A DNA stretch of 64,000 bases from Brachycybe producta (lineage: Eukaryota > Arthropoda > Diplopoda > Playtdesmida > Andrognathidae). The notes under the pieces were generated by a model that was not told the DNA's origin, ran no database searches, and saw only the letters and a program-made list of their open reading frames with translations. Positions 21,658-34,402 of the stretch are shown here, one piece after another. The stretch covers positions 101,001-165,000 of the forward strand of contig JAUPFP010000038.1 of assembly GCA_036925085.1 (NCBI GenBank). The letters run 5' to 3'. Every line of letters starts with the position of its first letter. Position 1 is the stretch's first letter. Position numbers and translations under genes: made by a program.

Positions 21658-24600
21658 TCATAATTCTCCGTGAGCTACGTGTTTCTTTTCATCTGAAATG
21701 ATTGAAAAACGACAATTGTCTTTCGAGTATTAAGTATTAAAAACAATTATGAATTTCAATATAAGTATTAAAGCGTACCAGGCAAAGAATAATCACCGAC
21801 ATCCTCTGCTTTAGAAGCTTTCGATCTCATGCCTGTATACTGGTCCATTAGTTTCCTGATTTCTTCATCATAGCCGTTCCACTCTGGCGTAATTCTCATG
21901 GCAGCACTCAGTTTGGGTTCTTTTGTCATTGGATTATTGCACTATACAAACACACATGAAGTCATACATAATACACAACACATTTCGATTAGACACGAAA
22001 TATTTTAAAAGATCCTCACTAAATCAATAGTCTTGGCTGCTGCTTTCGATCCCTCGTCACACCAGGTCTCACACCAGAGCCATTCCTGAGGAAGAGACTT
22101 TATGCTCACTTGATGAATCATATTGTTCGGAAGGTCTTGGTCCAGATTCGATAAACTGTTCGGATCTTGGCTCAAACCCTGATACTGTCCACGAAGTCGA
22201 TCCCCGGCCGCAATGCGACGAAACCTTTTCAGATCGACTACATAAAGGGCACTAATATGGTAACGACGTCCCTGAAGATGTGTCGCCCAGTAACCCGATT
22301 TCCAGAACTGATAGCCAGCCATATCCTTCCGAGATTCGCAAAAAGGAGTGTAGCCGTAAGGGGCACCTCCAAGATCGAAATCTCGCAGTTCTTTAAGATC
22401 GGCTCTAACAACCTAAAAACAAAAATGTAATGCCTTTTTTTGCAACAAACTGACTGCACCATTTTTGTCACCTGATCAGCGTCAACAAAAATGATTTTCT
22501 TAACACTCAATGGAAACAAGACATCCAAAAAGAGAATCTTATATCTTCAAAAAATATTAACATATTATTAAAATGATGGTAATTCAAATTGCTTGCATGG
22601 TTTGTAAGATCTTTCACTAACCCCCAGATCATTCTCTGTTTTTCTGTTTGCTGGTGAAGCCAACGTGGCCACTTGTACTGAACCAACTCATACTCAAACT
22701 CATACGTCTCGGCCATAAGTGGCAAAAAATCCTACAATATTTAAAGTTCAGTGAGAACTTTTGAGAACTATCCAAAATGTATACAAAATACTCACTTTAA
22801 ATGTGGGTGACAAGTAGTTTTTAAGAAACCAGAATTTAACTGGAGTTTTAGTGTGTTTCAACACACTTAACATCATTATGCGAAGTAGTCGTTCATACAA
22901 ATGCCCAGACGCAACGGAGAAAATGTTAATCACATCTTCTCCTAAATCGTCCTCTTGATCTTTGTTTCCACTACTGCTGAACGAACTTTAAAAACGAAGC
23001 CGTAAAAAATTGCGAATAAAAAAGACAGCCATAATAAAAATTCAATCATGAAGTATATAGCTCGTATAATATATAAAAATAAGACTAAAGACTTATTTTT
23101 AAAGAAAAATTATTGCATACGTACACACAAATTGTCAATGGTGAAATCAGTATACGTGGCCAATTTCTTATAGGCGTGTGTGTGCGTGCATGCGCCAAAA
23201 AATACTATGTTCTATATGATCTTATTTTAAAGAAATTTGCTCAATATCTGAGATCTAGATGCTTCATAACTTAAGTACAGTAGTCTCGATTATCTGAGGT
23301 TCAGTGTTATCCGAGCGAGTCTTTTTATATAATGTATTTTTGTATGTAGTAAGTACTAAATAAACACAATTCTGTATTTGCATATTCTTTTTCCTGGATG
23401 TAGATCCTAGAGGGTATAAGAACATTGTCGGAAGGTCAATATACTAAACTCTTCTATCTTAATAGAGTTTGACCGTATCCGAGCTGTTCTTGATCCACAT
23501 TAGCTCGGATAATCGAGACTCTATCGTATTGTTATTGACTGTTGTTATTCTTTTTATGACTTTACAATTATAATTTAATGCCTTTTTATATTTGTAGAAA
23601 AGAAAAAACGTCATATATTTTTATATAAAAATAAAAAGAAGTAGGAAAATCCACAATGCACCCTATTTTTGCCGTAAGGCAAGTTATTGAGAAGTTTCGG
23701 GCTGCCAAGAAAGAGTTACACATGGTATTTATAGATCTAGAGAAAGCCTATGACAGAGTGCCACGGAAGTTATTGTGGGAGGTCTTACAGAAGAAGGGGG
23801 TGGGTGAGAGTTATATAGATATGGTGAGGGACATGTATAGAGATGCACGGACAAGCGTTAAGACTGCCTGGGGGTTCTCTGACAGTTTTCGTGTTAGGAT
23901 GGGTGTACACCAGGGCTCAGCACTTAGTCCATATCTATTTATTTTGGTCCTGGATGAGTTACTGGCAGGGGTGAGGCAGGAGGTCCCCTGGTGTATGCTG
24001 TTTGCAGATGACATAGTCTTAGTTGGGGAATCCAAAATGGAACTCGAGATAAGGTTAGAGGAGACTAGGAATGCCTTGGAATCAAAGGGGTTGAAAATAA
24101 GTAGGGCAAAAACGGAGTACATGAAATTTCAGTGGGATGGGAAAGAACAGTTGAATGAGGGGATTAGACTTGGGGACAGTTTAATGCAGCAGGTGCATGA
24201 CTTCAAATATTTAGGATCTGTGCTGCAAGATGATGGGAGCTTAGACTTAGACATCACAAACCGGATAAAAGCAGGTTGGCATAGGTGGAGGCAGGCTAGT
24301 GGGGTTTTATGTGACAGGAAGTTACCTATAAAATTGAAGGGAAAGTTTTATAGAACAGTAGTCAGACCAGCTATGTTGTATGGGTCAGAATGTTGGGCAA
24401 TCAAGAAGGTGCATGAGGATAGAATGCAGGTAGCTGAGATGAGAATGCTAAGGTTTATGAGTGGGGTGACCAGAAGGGATAGGATCAGAAATGATTTTAT
24501 TAGGAGTAGTGCAGGGGCAACAAGTATAGTAGAAAAGATGCAGGAAAATAGGCTGCGGTGGTTTGGGCATGTCCTCAGGAGCGGAGAAGATGGGCTGCTG

Positions 24601-27600
24601 AGACAGGCAATGAACTTAGACCTGGGAATAAAACGGGGTAGAGGAAGACCCAAGCAAACCTGGGATGTGGTAGTAAAACGGGATATGGTGGCATGTGGGG
24701 TCACTGGGGGCTTGGTGCAAAATCGGAACGAGTGGAGAGTTAGAACCAGCAAAGCCGACCCTGCTGCTTGCGGGATAAGGTACAGGAAATGATGATGATG
24801 ATGATGATGATCCAAAAAAAAAAAACTTTTTGGACATGGCGAGCAAAAACAGGTAAAGTTGAAACACTGCTTCAAATAAAAGCTTCCTAAAGTTTAACTA
24901 CAACACAAAGGCTTTTGCTAACCTCGTAATGGAATTCCAAATGCCCGCTTTCGACTCTTCTTCCGAATCAGATAACAAATCCATTCCTTTCATTCCAGGA
25001 TTTTTTGAAACTTTAATCTTAACGATGTGACTTCTAAAGTTTCCTATTAGAATTTGTACTTTGGAAGAATCAGGTGGCGAATCAGTTCCCTCTTGACTGA
25101 AAGAAATTAAAAATTAAAAAATACAAACTTTTTAAAACATGTTTTTCATATATAACAACAGAATCGTACCTCGTGACAGAATAAATTTCTGACGAGCGTC
25201 CCTTTCGTAAACTTAAAGTCCAAGCTCCAGGATGAGCTTTTAGTTGAAAATATCCCTGAAATTTTATAATTTTTAGATTAGAGTTAATGATGAGAACAAA
25301 CTGCAATTTAAACAAATACCAAATTTGACATGACGATCGTGTCAACCATCTCAACATTTTCCTCAGTTCCCAAATTAAACTGGAGACCTCTAGGAGGCAT
25401 GCCACTATCCTGATCGAAACAATGTCCTAAAATATGTGACAAATAATAAACAATTAATATAAGTTTCATAAAATCTACCGCCATTTTGTGACACACCCTC
25501 AATAAGCAAGTGTTCTAGCTCAAATTCGCCATAAACGTCACCGTTGACCTCTTCCAATCGAATATTATCTAAGTCGAACGGTGTCTTCACGACTTCGACC
25601 ATCCAATTTTCGGGAATGTCCATGTGCAGTGTGAAGAGCGGTGCTACAGGAATGTTATTAAAACGAGCAACTGGGCCAGAACTGAACGTGCCATTGTCTG
25701 TAAATTGAACTTTGGAATCCAACACATACCGATAGAAACTTAATTTGAAAAAAACCACAAAATAAATTATAACGAAAACACCACAGTAATTTAATAAAAG
25801 TACAATGCAACCTCTTTAACGGCATTTCTGAGAGTTTATTTTGAGGATTAAGAAAAACTTGTATGTGGCAATTGAGAACGTTCTGCAGAACGGCTAAAAT
25901 AGACGCAATTTTTTGTGCACCTCTACTGACTGGATCAACGATGGCTGTTAAATTAAAAGCGAATCTTTCAAGATCACGCGGTAAAATTTTAACGGCCGAA
26001 TGCTCGTCTCCGTGACGTTGGATCTGATGCCTCGCACGAGTAGTTTTTCGACCGAACAACATTGCGGACACCTTGAATGCAAGATCGCTTATTCTAGACA
26101 GAAAAATCCGTAAAAAAGTGCCTTTTGTAAATAACTGCATAAAATACGTTTAGGAAGATCGCCACCATCGACTTACGAATCTTTTTCTCCCTCGTGCGAT
26201 ACATCCTCGAATACTTTACGTAGTTTATCACCAAATATCTTCAGACTGTGTCGCTCTAATAAATCAAAATCTTCGGCAGTGAAGCGTTCATTATCGTCAA
26301 ATGGTCCGATGATCTAAAACGAAACACGTGAAATGTAAAAAATAACGATTTACTCGTATAACGTTTGAAGTATCGTAGGAAACATACACGTCCATTTACA
26401 ACAAGACCTAACTGTCCCGGTCGAAATTTCAGAACCCTTCGACAATACAAAACGTGATATTTTGCAAAGTTTCTTTTTTGAGACAACTTCCAAGTAGAAA
26501 ATGCAGACTTATCCGCATCCTGTTTATAAAACAGATGATAAAAAACCAAACATCTGACAGACAACACGTCAAAATTTGAAAACGTTATTTACAGATCTCA
26601 AAAATGATTCGGAAGTTTTTTGGCCAGAAATAACAGACACCGCATTCTCGGTAAGCAAAATATCTTTTATGAATATTCGAGATTGTTTTTTGGGCAACGT
26701 ATCGATTGCAAAGTTGATGGCCTCCACAAGATCGTTTGAGATGAACTCGTCAGAAGGATTATTCAATAATGCTATCCTCAAATCATTCGAAGTTTTCTGC
26801 AATAGATACGACAAAAATGTAAGTTCATTTCATGTCATAATGAAAAACGATGATTTTCAATCGTTAACCATTTGGTCGATTGCGTCAACAAGTAACTGGC
26901 GACCGCTTTCCGTTCCCAGATCGGTAACAACCCAAACCGTAATGGAACGAAAGGAAAAGTCATCTGATGATTAAAACATAAACGTTTTATTAGAATGTGA
27001 GTAATGAATAAAGTAAAACGAGTTTATAACCTTTCGCTACTAAATACTGAACGTTGGCAGTGATTGTGGCCGTCATATCGGCTTCTGAAAGATCGTTAAA
27101 GTTCCCTTTGGAAACATCTGCAACTACAAAATAAATCAAATAAGGAAGTATTTCTTAAAAATGATAACAGGTTCACTGATTTACTAACTTGGTATCCCCA
27201 CAACATCTAAAATATTCCACGTTGAATTCAGAACACGATCGTTAAGACGAGGAACAACACTTTCTCTTGACATTAAGAAATCAAGAACATCTTGTGAATC
27301 CGTCAGCAAACCCTTAACGATAAAAACAAAATTTCCTTATTAAAAAGCAATACGGGTTTTAAACAAACGTCATACACAAAAATACCCTGATAAAATGAAT
27401 AAATGAATTATTTAAAATGTCATATTCAAAAGTAAATAGGTCATTTACATGACTTTAAAGGTCAAGGTTTTATTCATAATACCCTTGCCCTTCTTGAACG
27501 TTTGCTAACTTTGCAAGAGAACACAGGGCATTGTTAGATATATGGAATTTTTACTACAGCAGAACGTCGATTATCGGACAATGATTATTCCCGGTAATCA

Positions 27601-30600
27601 TATAGCTAGTGCTAAACTAACTGTTATATGAAACTTCGTATTACAAGTTCATGATTTTTAACACTAGCTTTGACCATCTCAAAGTCGCCATGCCCTTAGC
27701 ATGGCTAGACTCACAAGTGAGTCTGGTCCTGAGTGCTGAACCATAAAATATTTTGGTACCAAAAAAAAAATAATAACCAAACAAATGCCAGATATATTCA
27801 TCATAATAATCTGTTTAAGCATTAATTTCATATTTAACTTTTATGTTTTAAGAACATTCAAAGAAATATTTAGTGATTTTAAATGACAATTACGATTATG
27901 TGGGAATGAAATCATAATTATCAAGATGTATATTTTTGACGAATGTTCGCCACATTTTTGGCGAATGTTCGCCACATTTTTGGCGAATGTTCGCCACATT
28001 TGTGACGAATGTTCGCCACATTTTTGGCGAATGTTCGCCACATTTTTGGCGAATGTTCGCCACATTTGTGACGAATGTTCACCAAATTTGTGACGAATGT
28101 TCGCCACATTTTTGGCGAATGTTCGCCACATTTGTGACGAATGTTCGCCACATTTTTGACGAATGTTCGCCACATTTTTCAAACCTCTTTTGGATACATT
28201 GTGATACTCATATATTCAACAATAATCGGTTTAAACCAAAATAAAATGCATAAAATGAATGCATTAATTGCAAAATCTTTGAAAATCTAAATAAAATTTT
28301 TCACTTACTAAAAAAAAAAAAACTTTTTGGTCCGAAAAAATCCTACAAACACTTGCTTCTGATTATTATAGTTATTAATTTCTCGGAATAATTAATTAAT
28401 TGGGCTTTTGATATATTTGATATAACTATATGCTTCAAATATGCAGAAAATCAACAATTTTCTTGCATATTTCGTATTTTTACCTTAGTGATAGTACAAG
28501 TGACATTTGTAAGCACGTGTATTAATTGGAAGCTGTTGTGGAAATTTAAAGTTGATGCTGGTCATGTTAAACATATTAATTATAAATAATAAACATTTAC
28601 TTGCCTTGTACACGGCCTTCTGTATATCCATTGTCTGTTGCATGACTTCCGTGAGAACAGCCTCTTCAAAAAAATCTCCGTTTAACTAACAAAAAAGCAT
28701 TTCATTTCAAAGGTATGATGGTTTCAATTTCATTTTCAATCACAATCCGCAGAAAAATACATTTTTAAAAAACTTACTTGATTTTTTGGCAATCGAACTC
28801 CGTTCAACAAGACCTCTGGCTGACTATTCAAACCCGACCTTTCAAGAAAATCCCAAGCGAGCTACACATTTAAAAAACAATTCAAATAATTGCAGCAAAC
28901 AAACTCTTAAATTAAACAGACAGAACAAGGTAAATACCCTTCGACCAGTATCGTAATCCGAATCCAAACCAAAAACGAGATCCAAATCTTCACGAGGAAA
29001 TTCTAATTTGAAAGCATCCATAACATCTTTAGCCGTAACAGAGTTGCCGTTGCTAATACGTGCATAAACCTGAAAAAATATGAGCTCTGATTAAGAAAAA
29101 GACAATCCTAAAAGGCACACCTCACACACATCAGTTAAAAATGAAAGTCCGGCATATAAATTCCCACGCTCTTCCGATACAAAGTTCAAAGCGTTTAGCA
29201 TTGCGACACCAGCATCCATCAAACCAGTGATGGACGAATCACGATTAACGATCAATAACAAACCGATTCTGTCAAAAACGAAAATGGGCTCAAATATAAC
29301 CACAGAAACGTTCTTACTTCTTACGAATGTTGTTACCTAATCGGAGCTTTGTGTACGTAAAATGATTCGGCAAGTTTGAGTAAATCGTGGCACCCAGAAT
29401 CACTCGGATCAACAACAATCACCTTTAGTTAACAAAATATTTCGTGTTACCTTATTATATTCAACAAATAAAACATTTGCCCAGTGCATTACTAAGTGAA
29501 ATATATTCTTCCGTATGCTCCGTATCACTCCTGGATATGTTGGCCTTAACATGTCCATCATTCTTGGTGACCACGTTCCGTACTGCGGATCGTGTTCAAT
29601 GTCATTAAGATACTATAAAAGTAGACGATAAACATGTAAATCACTTTAAGATAAAATACTCAGTCATAAAACTAAAAACCAAACCCTGATAGCAGAATCA
29701 CGAATATCGACAGCATAATCTTGTTGAGAAACACTGAGATCTAAAGACAAGATTTTTTCCATTTGTTCGTTCTACAAAGGTTAAAAAAATTGATGAAATA
29801 TTATATAAAACGGTTACAATTAAAAATTTATTACCTTCACTCCGAGACCATAAATTTGTTCCATGAGACGTTGTTCTTCACGTAACACTTCCAATATCGC
29901 ATAAATATCGCTGACGTCCAGGTCGAAGAAGATCCCGTTAACAAATAACGCCGTATCGGAGGGCGAAAGACTCAAATGTTGATTGAAGATCTAAAAAAAA
30001 TTGCAGAGACAGTCAAGAGTTGCTGCAATTTTCTCAGATCAAACTCACTCACGTGTTGATTTTTAGCTACTTCCTGTCTCAGTTCTTCCTTTACGCTTGT
30101 CTTGACAAGAGATCGTGCAAGAAGTGGAAAATTCTGAGCAATGTCTCGCATCACACGAAGAGCTTCTTCTCCAGGTGCAGAGACGATTCTCTGAGCAGCC
30201 TGCATTCCAAGGTCCTGTAACTGCCAAACCTTTAAAGGAGACAGGTCTTGAGTCCCAGCTAAGAGATGATCTCTTAACTGATCGAGAGAAGGGGCCATAT
30301 CGGGATACAGCTTCCTAAGATGAAATAATACAAATGAGACGTCAAGAAGTTTCCATTAATGAGATGAATCTATGGGGGTTGACACTATGATGACGCTACT
30401 TCTAAATGGTTCCATATCACGTTTAAAAAGTTTTTTCTTCTTCTAGAAAATATTACACTTTCTCAGTTCCACATCGAACAAATTTTACAATCTTCTTCAT
30501 TGGAAAATCAATCAAGTCTCTGACAACAGCTTACTTAAGTCTCGATAAAATGAACCCATCGATCTCGTCAAGTTCTTCGTTCGATCTATCGTTCGTAGAA

Positions 30601-31717
30601 GTGTTTTTATCCTCCAACTCAACTTCAACTTTGATATCATCCTGTGCTTTGTATTCGGTACTCTTTATAGCCAATTCGACACCGTATCCTGACAATCGAA
30701 CTTTCTGCGACACCCTGTTCTATTGACATTTTGACATTTAAAACAAACAATTCCATCATGTAACATAAAATGTTTTGAAATAATATAAACGCTCAATACC
30801 TTCATGTAATGACGAACAATATAATCGTACCGACCTCGTTTCGCCTGTTCTTTGAGAATGAAATGAAATTCTCGAAACGATTCGGTTCCTAGTTCACCGT
30901 AGAGAATCACTCGGATTCGATTCAAATTTCCGACACCAAAGTTCGAATAATGATGATCCATTTTATAAACATCAGATTCATTTCTGTTAACCAAAAGTCG
31001 CCACAATCAACAAAGAAAAAGAGTAAAGTTTAACGAATTTACCTCTCAAGTGCATTTTCGAGTAAAGATTCCAAATCAAGCGTGTCACAAGTGAATTCGT
31101 TATTCACTTCAATGACGGTCAAACATTCTTTTGGTAATCTTTTCGTAGACGAAATCTACTAAAGAAAAACAATGTTTTATAACACGAACGACCTCAAAAA
31201 GTTTCCTTTATCACGTATTAACCTGTTGAAACATTTCTACGGCTGGCGAATAGATTCGCATCGCCAAAAAAAGTTTTAAGAAGTTAATTTTGTCCTGAGA
31301 AACAATATTTGAAGCTTCATTCAGTAGAAGATCATAATAATCACGATCAGAACCTGACATAAAATAGATAGTCAAAACAAACTCCATATTAACATACGAA
31401 AACGATTAAAACCTCGATGTAGAAAGCTCGGTTCAAGTTCGGAAATACGATCGACAAACGACCAGAAGTGCGCCGACTTCTCTTCAGCTAGGAATTCACT
31501 GAAAAACAAAAGAGATATTTAAGTTGTAGGACGCTAAAAATAGTGTTAAATCGGTTAGGAAGTACCTGATTTCTAACACTATAGGGGTTTGTTTCCACTT
31601 CGCGTCTAACGAAGCCGTGACCGATTTCGGACCACTGACATCGGCTAAAACACGACTGTTAATCAATAAACAAACGCCAAAAAGTATCCATAACATATTC
31701 ATCAAGTTTCCCCTCAT
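21658..31717 (-). CDS. UGGT: UDP-glucose:glycoprotein glucosyltransferase (UGGT)
   Basis: The ER folding sensor that re-glucosylates misfolded N-glycoproteins. I count about 32 coding exons. The start at 31717 opens [25 protein letters not shown], a signal peptide, then a typical UGGT N-terminus ([18 protein letters not shown]). The 3' exons, read with splice sites, are 24923-25096, 22796-22985, 22622-22731, 22472-22544, 22020-22412, 21779-21941 and 21658-21692. The GT24 catalytic domain carries [40 protein letters not shown], the metal-binding DAD in IIFVDADQ, and [19 protein letters not shown]. The protein ends KKHVAHGEL, an HDEL-like ER-retention signal. Upstream exons (25170-31570) encode the thioredoxin-like folding-sensor part. 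Some boundaries there are approximate. Introns contain a MITE, a LINE fragment and a minisatellite, but the frame is intact where checked. Confidence 0.92.
23278..23526. mobile_element. pogo/Tigger-like MITE in UGGT intron
   Basis: The left end reads CAGTAGTCTCGATTATCTGA. The right end, in reverse complement, reads CGATAGAGTCTCGATTATCC, so the termini are inverted repeats. A TA flanks each side (23276-23277 and 23527-23528), as in Tc1/mariner/pogo insertions. 249 bp with no transposase. It lies in the same UGGT intron as the LINE fragment. Confidence 0.7.
23649..24813 (+). mobile_element. 5'-truncated RTE-type LINE, reverse transcriptase part
   Basis: An open frame of 378 codons (23656-24792) encodes the C-terminal part of a non-LTR reverse transcriptase. 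It has [19 protein letters not shown] (palm motif A), [20 protein letters not shown] (motif B), and the catalytic FADD in [14 protein letters not shown] (motif C). A thumb and C-terminal region follow, with GRGRPKQTW near the end. Endonuclease and fingers are missing, so it is 5' truncated. It ends right after the stop in a (GAT)n run and an A tract, a tail type typical of RTE elements. It lies antisense in an UGGT intron (22986-24922). The frame has no stop or shift, so the insertion looks young. The clade is assigned from remembered motif style. Confidence 0.8.
27934..28185. repeat. 22-bp minisatellite in UGGT intron
   Basis: About 11 tandem copies of a 22-bp unit, GCGAATGTTCGCCACATTTT plus TG, with variants GTGACG and one ACCAAAT. 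Each unit contains the palindrome GCGAATGTTCGC. The repeat has no stop codon in several frames on both strands, which creates long meaningless open frames. It lies in the 1.3-kb UGGT intron between exons ending near 27314 and 28605. Confidence 0.85.
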
Positions 31718-32461
31718 TGTTTAAGGTTGTTTGTAGAATCGATGCTGTTCCGTTTTATCCAATAAAAGTCTAAACAAAAAACTAACAATCACGAAATAGA
31801 GGACGCAACGTCGCCATCAAAAATCGATTGAAATACCAATTGCTTGCTAACAAAACACTTTTTCACGCACATATTACATTTAAAAGATGTTTTTAAAAAA
31901 TTCTTATCAAAACATACATACCTCAAAACTGTTCCTTTACATTTAAATATTAAAATATATGTTGGGAATCATTGCGGCGACGATTAAATTACATACGTAG
32001 ACATATTGGCAGGAACATGTGACTGTTTAACATGACTGTCAATAGATGGCGTCGTATGCGGACCATGTTGCTGCGTACGAAAAAAAAAAGTTGGCATTAG
32101 ATGGCCTCTAATATTAGTATTTTGAAGCAAAGTTGTGGTCTTAAAGGCATCACAACAAATTAAGAAACGAATGTTGTAATCCAATATGGCGACATAATCT
32201 CTTAATATTTTTATTGTAAAAACACGCCATTTTAGAACACCTAGTTAGTTTCGTTAACATGACGTCATAGTTTACTAGAGGGAACTTTTTTTTTCTTGAG
32301 TGGCTTTCTGGCGGGAAGCTTCACGAGCGCCTCCAAGTTTAGCGATACGAAAACACAATACGCGAGTGATTGCCTTGTGATGTAGACAAGTTGTTTGTTT
32401 TAAAATTTTAATGATTTTTCGCTAAAGTGAGAGTTTAATTTGATAGCTAGAATAAATAGAA
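31718..32461. promoter_or_regulatory. Shared head-to-head promoter region of UGGT and NSE4
   Basis: 744 bp separate the start codons of UGGT (minus) and NSE4 (plus). No TATA box is obvious for either gene. The part near 32290-32350 is relatively GC-rich (CTGGCGGGAAGCTTCACGAG), with a GCGGGAA element of the E2F type. A bidirectional housekeeping promoter is the simple reading. This is inferred from layout only. Confidence 0.4.
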
Positions 32462-34094
32462 ATGTCAAGTAGAAGTTCGGTTAGTATGGATAGCTCCGTG
32501 GAAGATACAGAAGAAGCGATTCAAGCAATGGCTTCGAGCCAAGCGATCGGTTCGAATCAAGTGAAAAGTTTGTCAGATACCATGGAAGATTGGAGCGTCC
32601 AAGACACGGATGAGAGACGAAAAATTCGAAAAAAATACCACGAAATGATTCAAGACATGCGTATATATAGCTATATAGACATAGTAATACATGAACATTC
32701 CTTAATAAATGGTTTAATATTTACAGAACAAGTGGACGAACATAGTATTAAGAACCTAAAAGAAAAATTGAACGAAGCTGGCGAATTGTTTACTAAAGGT
32801 TAAACTGAGTTTTAACTTATATTCTTTCGTATTGAAGCTAATGATTGGTTTTCTATCAATGTCACTCGTAAAGTGCGTCTTCCGAGAGAAGCTGCTTTAG
32901 ATTCGAAACTTTTACGTCAGTTGTCAACTGCTGCGTTAAGAAAGGCAGAAACTTTGGACACCAACATGGTCTCCTTCGACCCAATCGATTTTGTCTCCAG
33001 ATTTGTACGAGCGATGCCTACGAAATGATCAATGATCAATGACTGAATTTTTCACTTATAGGCAACATTTGCAAGAAACGATGATGAGGTTCTCAGCTCA
33101 CAAGATTGGGAAGCAATTGGAAAAAAGATGGTGCCTTTGTTTAAGCTGTCACCGAGCTTTACTTTCATGTATATTAATAATTAAAAAGTGAACTAGTTTT
33201 TGCCCATTCTCCCCGATTGATAAAGAAAGTCGATTTGTTTCTAGGTTTGGTTCTTTCCCGCGTGCTCCTCCACCACCTCCGGTCAAAAAACAGAAGCAGC
33301 GTGTTACTAAAGAACTTGACGAGAAAGGAACAGTGGCAGTCCCCCAAAAGGTTTTCTAACATGACCAATTTATCAAAGGAAGAAGTTAAACGTTTTATAT
33401 TATATTGTGGTTTCAGATTAAAGAAATGGGAAAAAGTGAACACGAACTGACTACGGAAGAGGTTGAAAGAGTATTGAAAATTCTTTACAGCCTCTACGAG
33501 AGAAACGGACGTACGAGATTGTTGTTTTTGTACATGAGAAATCTTGCTAACAAGTCTTTTTTGTTTGGTTTTAGGAAACGCCATTTGCTTTTTTGAATTT
33601 GTTTGTCATCCGACATCTTTTACCCAAACGATACAAAATATCTTCCACGTTTCCTTTCTAGTCAAAGTTTGTTTCCAATTTTTTTTTTACATATTTAAGT
33701 AGTAGTTCTAAAAATTGTTGTTTTTTGAAAGGATGGTTATGCAGCCGTTTACTTGGACGATGACGAATTGCCAGTAATTGGTTTGTTTTGATTTTATGAT
33801 GTTTTTCATGGTCAAATATGAATCAAGACAGTTAATATTCTACCTGAACTCATTTAGAACCAATTCAACAGAACCAAGACCAATCAAGTGGAAATACGCA
33901 GGAGCAGATCGAGCGAAAGGAATTTGTTTTATCCATTTCTCAACCAGAGTGGGCGGTAAACTACTAAATGTTTCCTTCTAGTAGTAGTAGCATAAACTAA
34001 CTAACGAGAACGAATTTATTTTATGCAGCAAGTTGTAGAAGTTTTTCAAATCAAGTTTCCCTTGATTCCAACGGAAGCCACTGGATCGCTGTAA
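32462..34094 (+). CDS. NSMCE4A: Non-SMC element 4 (NSE4), SMC5/6 complex kleisin
   Basis: The kleisin subunit that bridges the SMC5 and SMC6 heads in the nuclear SMC5/6 genome-maintenance complex. Ten exons with matching phases: 32462-32660, 32727-32798, 32838-33004, 33062-33168, 33245-33350, 33417-33510, 33575-33666, 33732-33780, 33858-33955, 34029-34094. Total 349 aa (human NSMCE4A 385). Family marks: a helical N-terminus ending QDMRQQVDEH-like, REAALDSKLLRQLSTAALRK, FDPIDFVSRF, and WEAIGKKMVPLFKLSPSFTF. A Pro-rich linker (PRAPPPPPVKKQKQR) follows. The C-terminal winged-helix region carries CFFEFVCHPTSFTQTIQNIF, DGYAAVYLDDDELPVIEP and SISQPEW. No break is seen. Any other assignment is unlikely given the C-terminal motif. 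The A1 transporter starts 309 bp downstream. Confidence 0.9.
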
Positions 34095-34402
34095 ATAACC
34101 AATCTCTAATAACTAAATTTCAGAAATGGATAATGTACTTTTAATTGAGAAAATGCCTGATGTTTTTAAATAAAAAATTGTATCCTAAAATGTCTTTCAG
34201 TTATGTTAATTATTGGTCATTTAAGTGTTTTATATTCAATTGCTTTTAATAAAAAAAAACATTTTGCAATTGCATAAACCATTAATTATTTTTTTATTGG
34301 AACGCCACCAAAGAATCATTAAAAGGGGGGGGGGGGCGCTTCGTGCTTGTCTTAAATTCTAGACAAAGAAAAAGAGTGAAAGAGCTAACTTCATTTAATA
34401 AC

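Noticed and set aside
24348-24875. Minus-strand frames opposite the LINE reverse transcriptase
   Set aside because: They are antisense shadows of the RT coding sequence.
27557-27600. TACAGCAGAACGTCGATTAT, similar to the pogo-like MITE end
   Set aside because: Only one end is visible and no partner with TA flank was found, so I do not call an element.
27841-28244. Open frames in the 22-bp repeat, and its CRISPR-like look
   Set aside because: The units are directly adjacent without unique spacers, in a eukaryotic intron. The frames are open only because the unit lacks stops.
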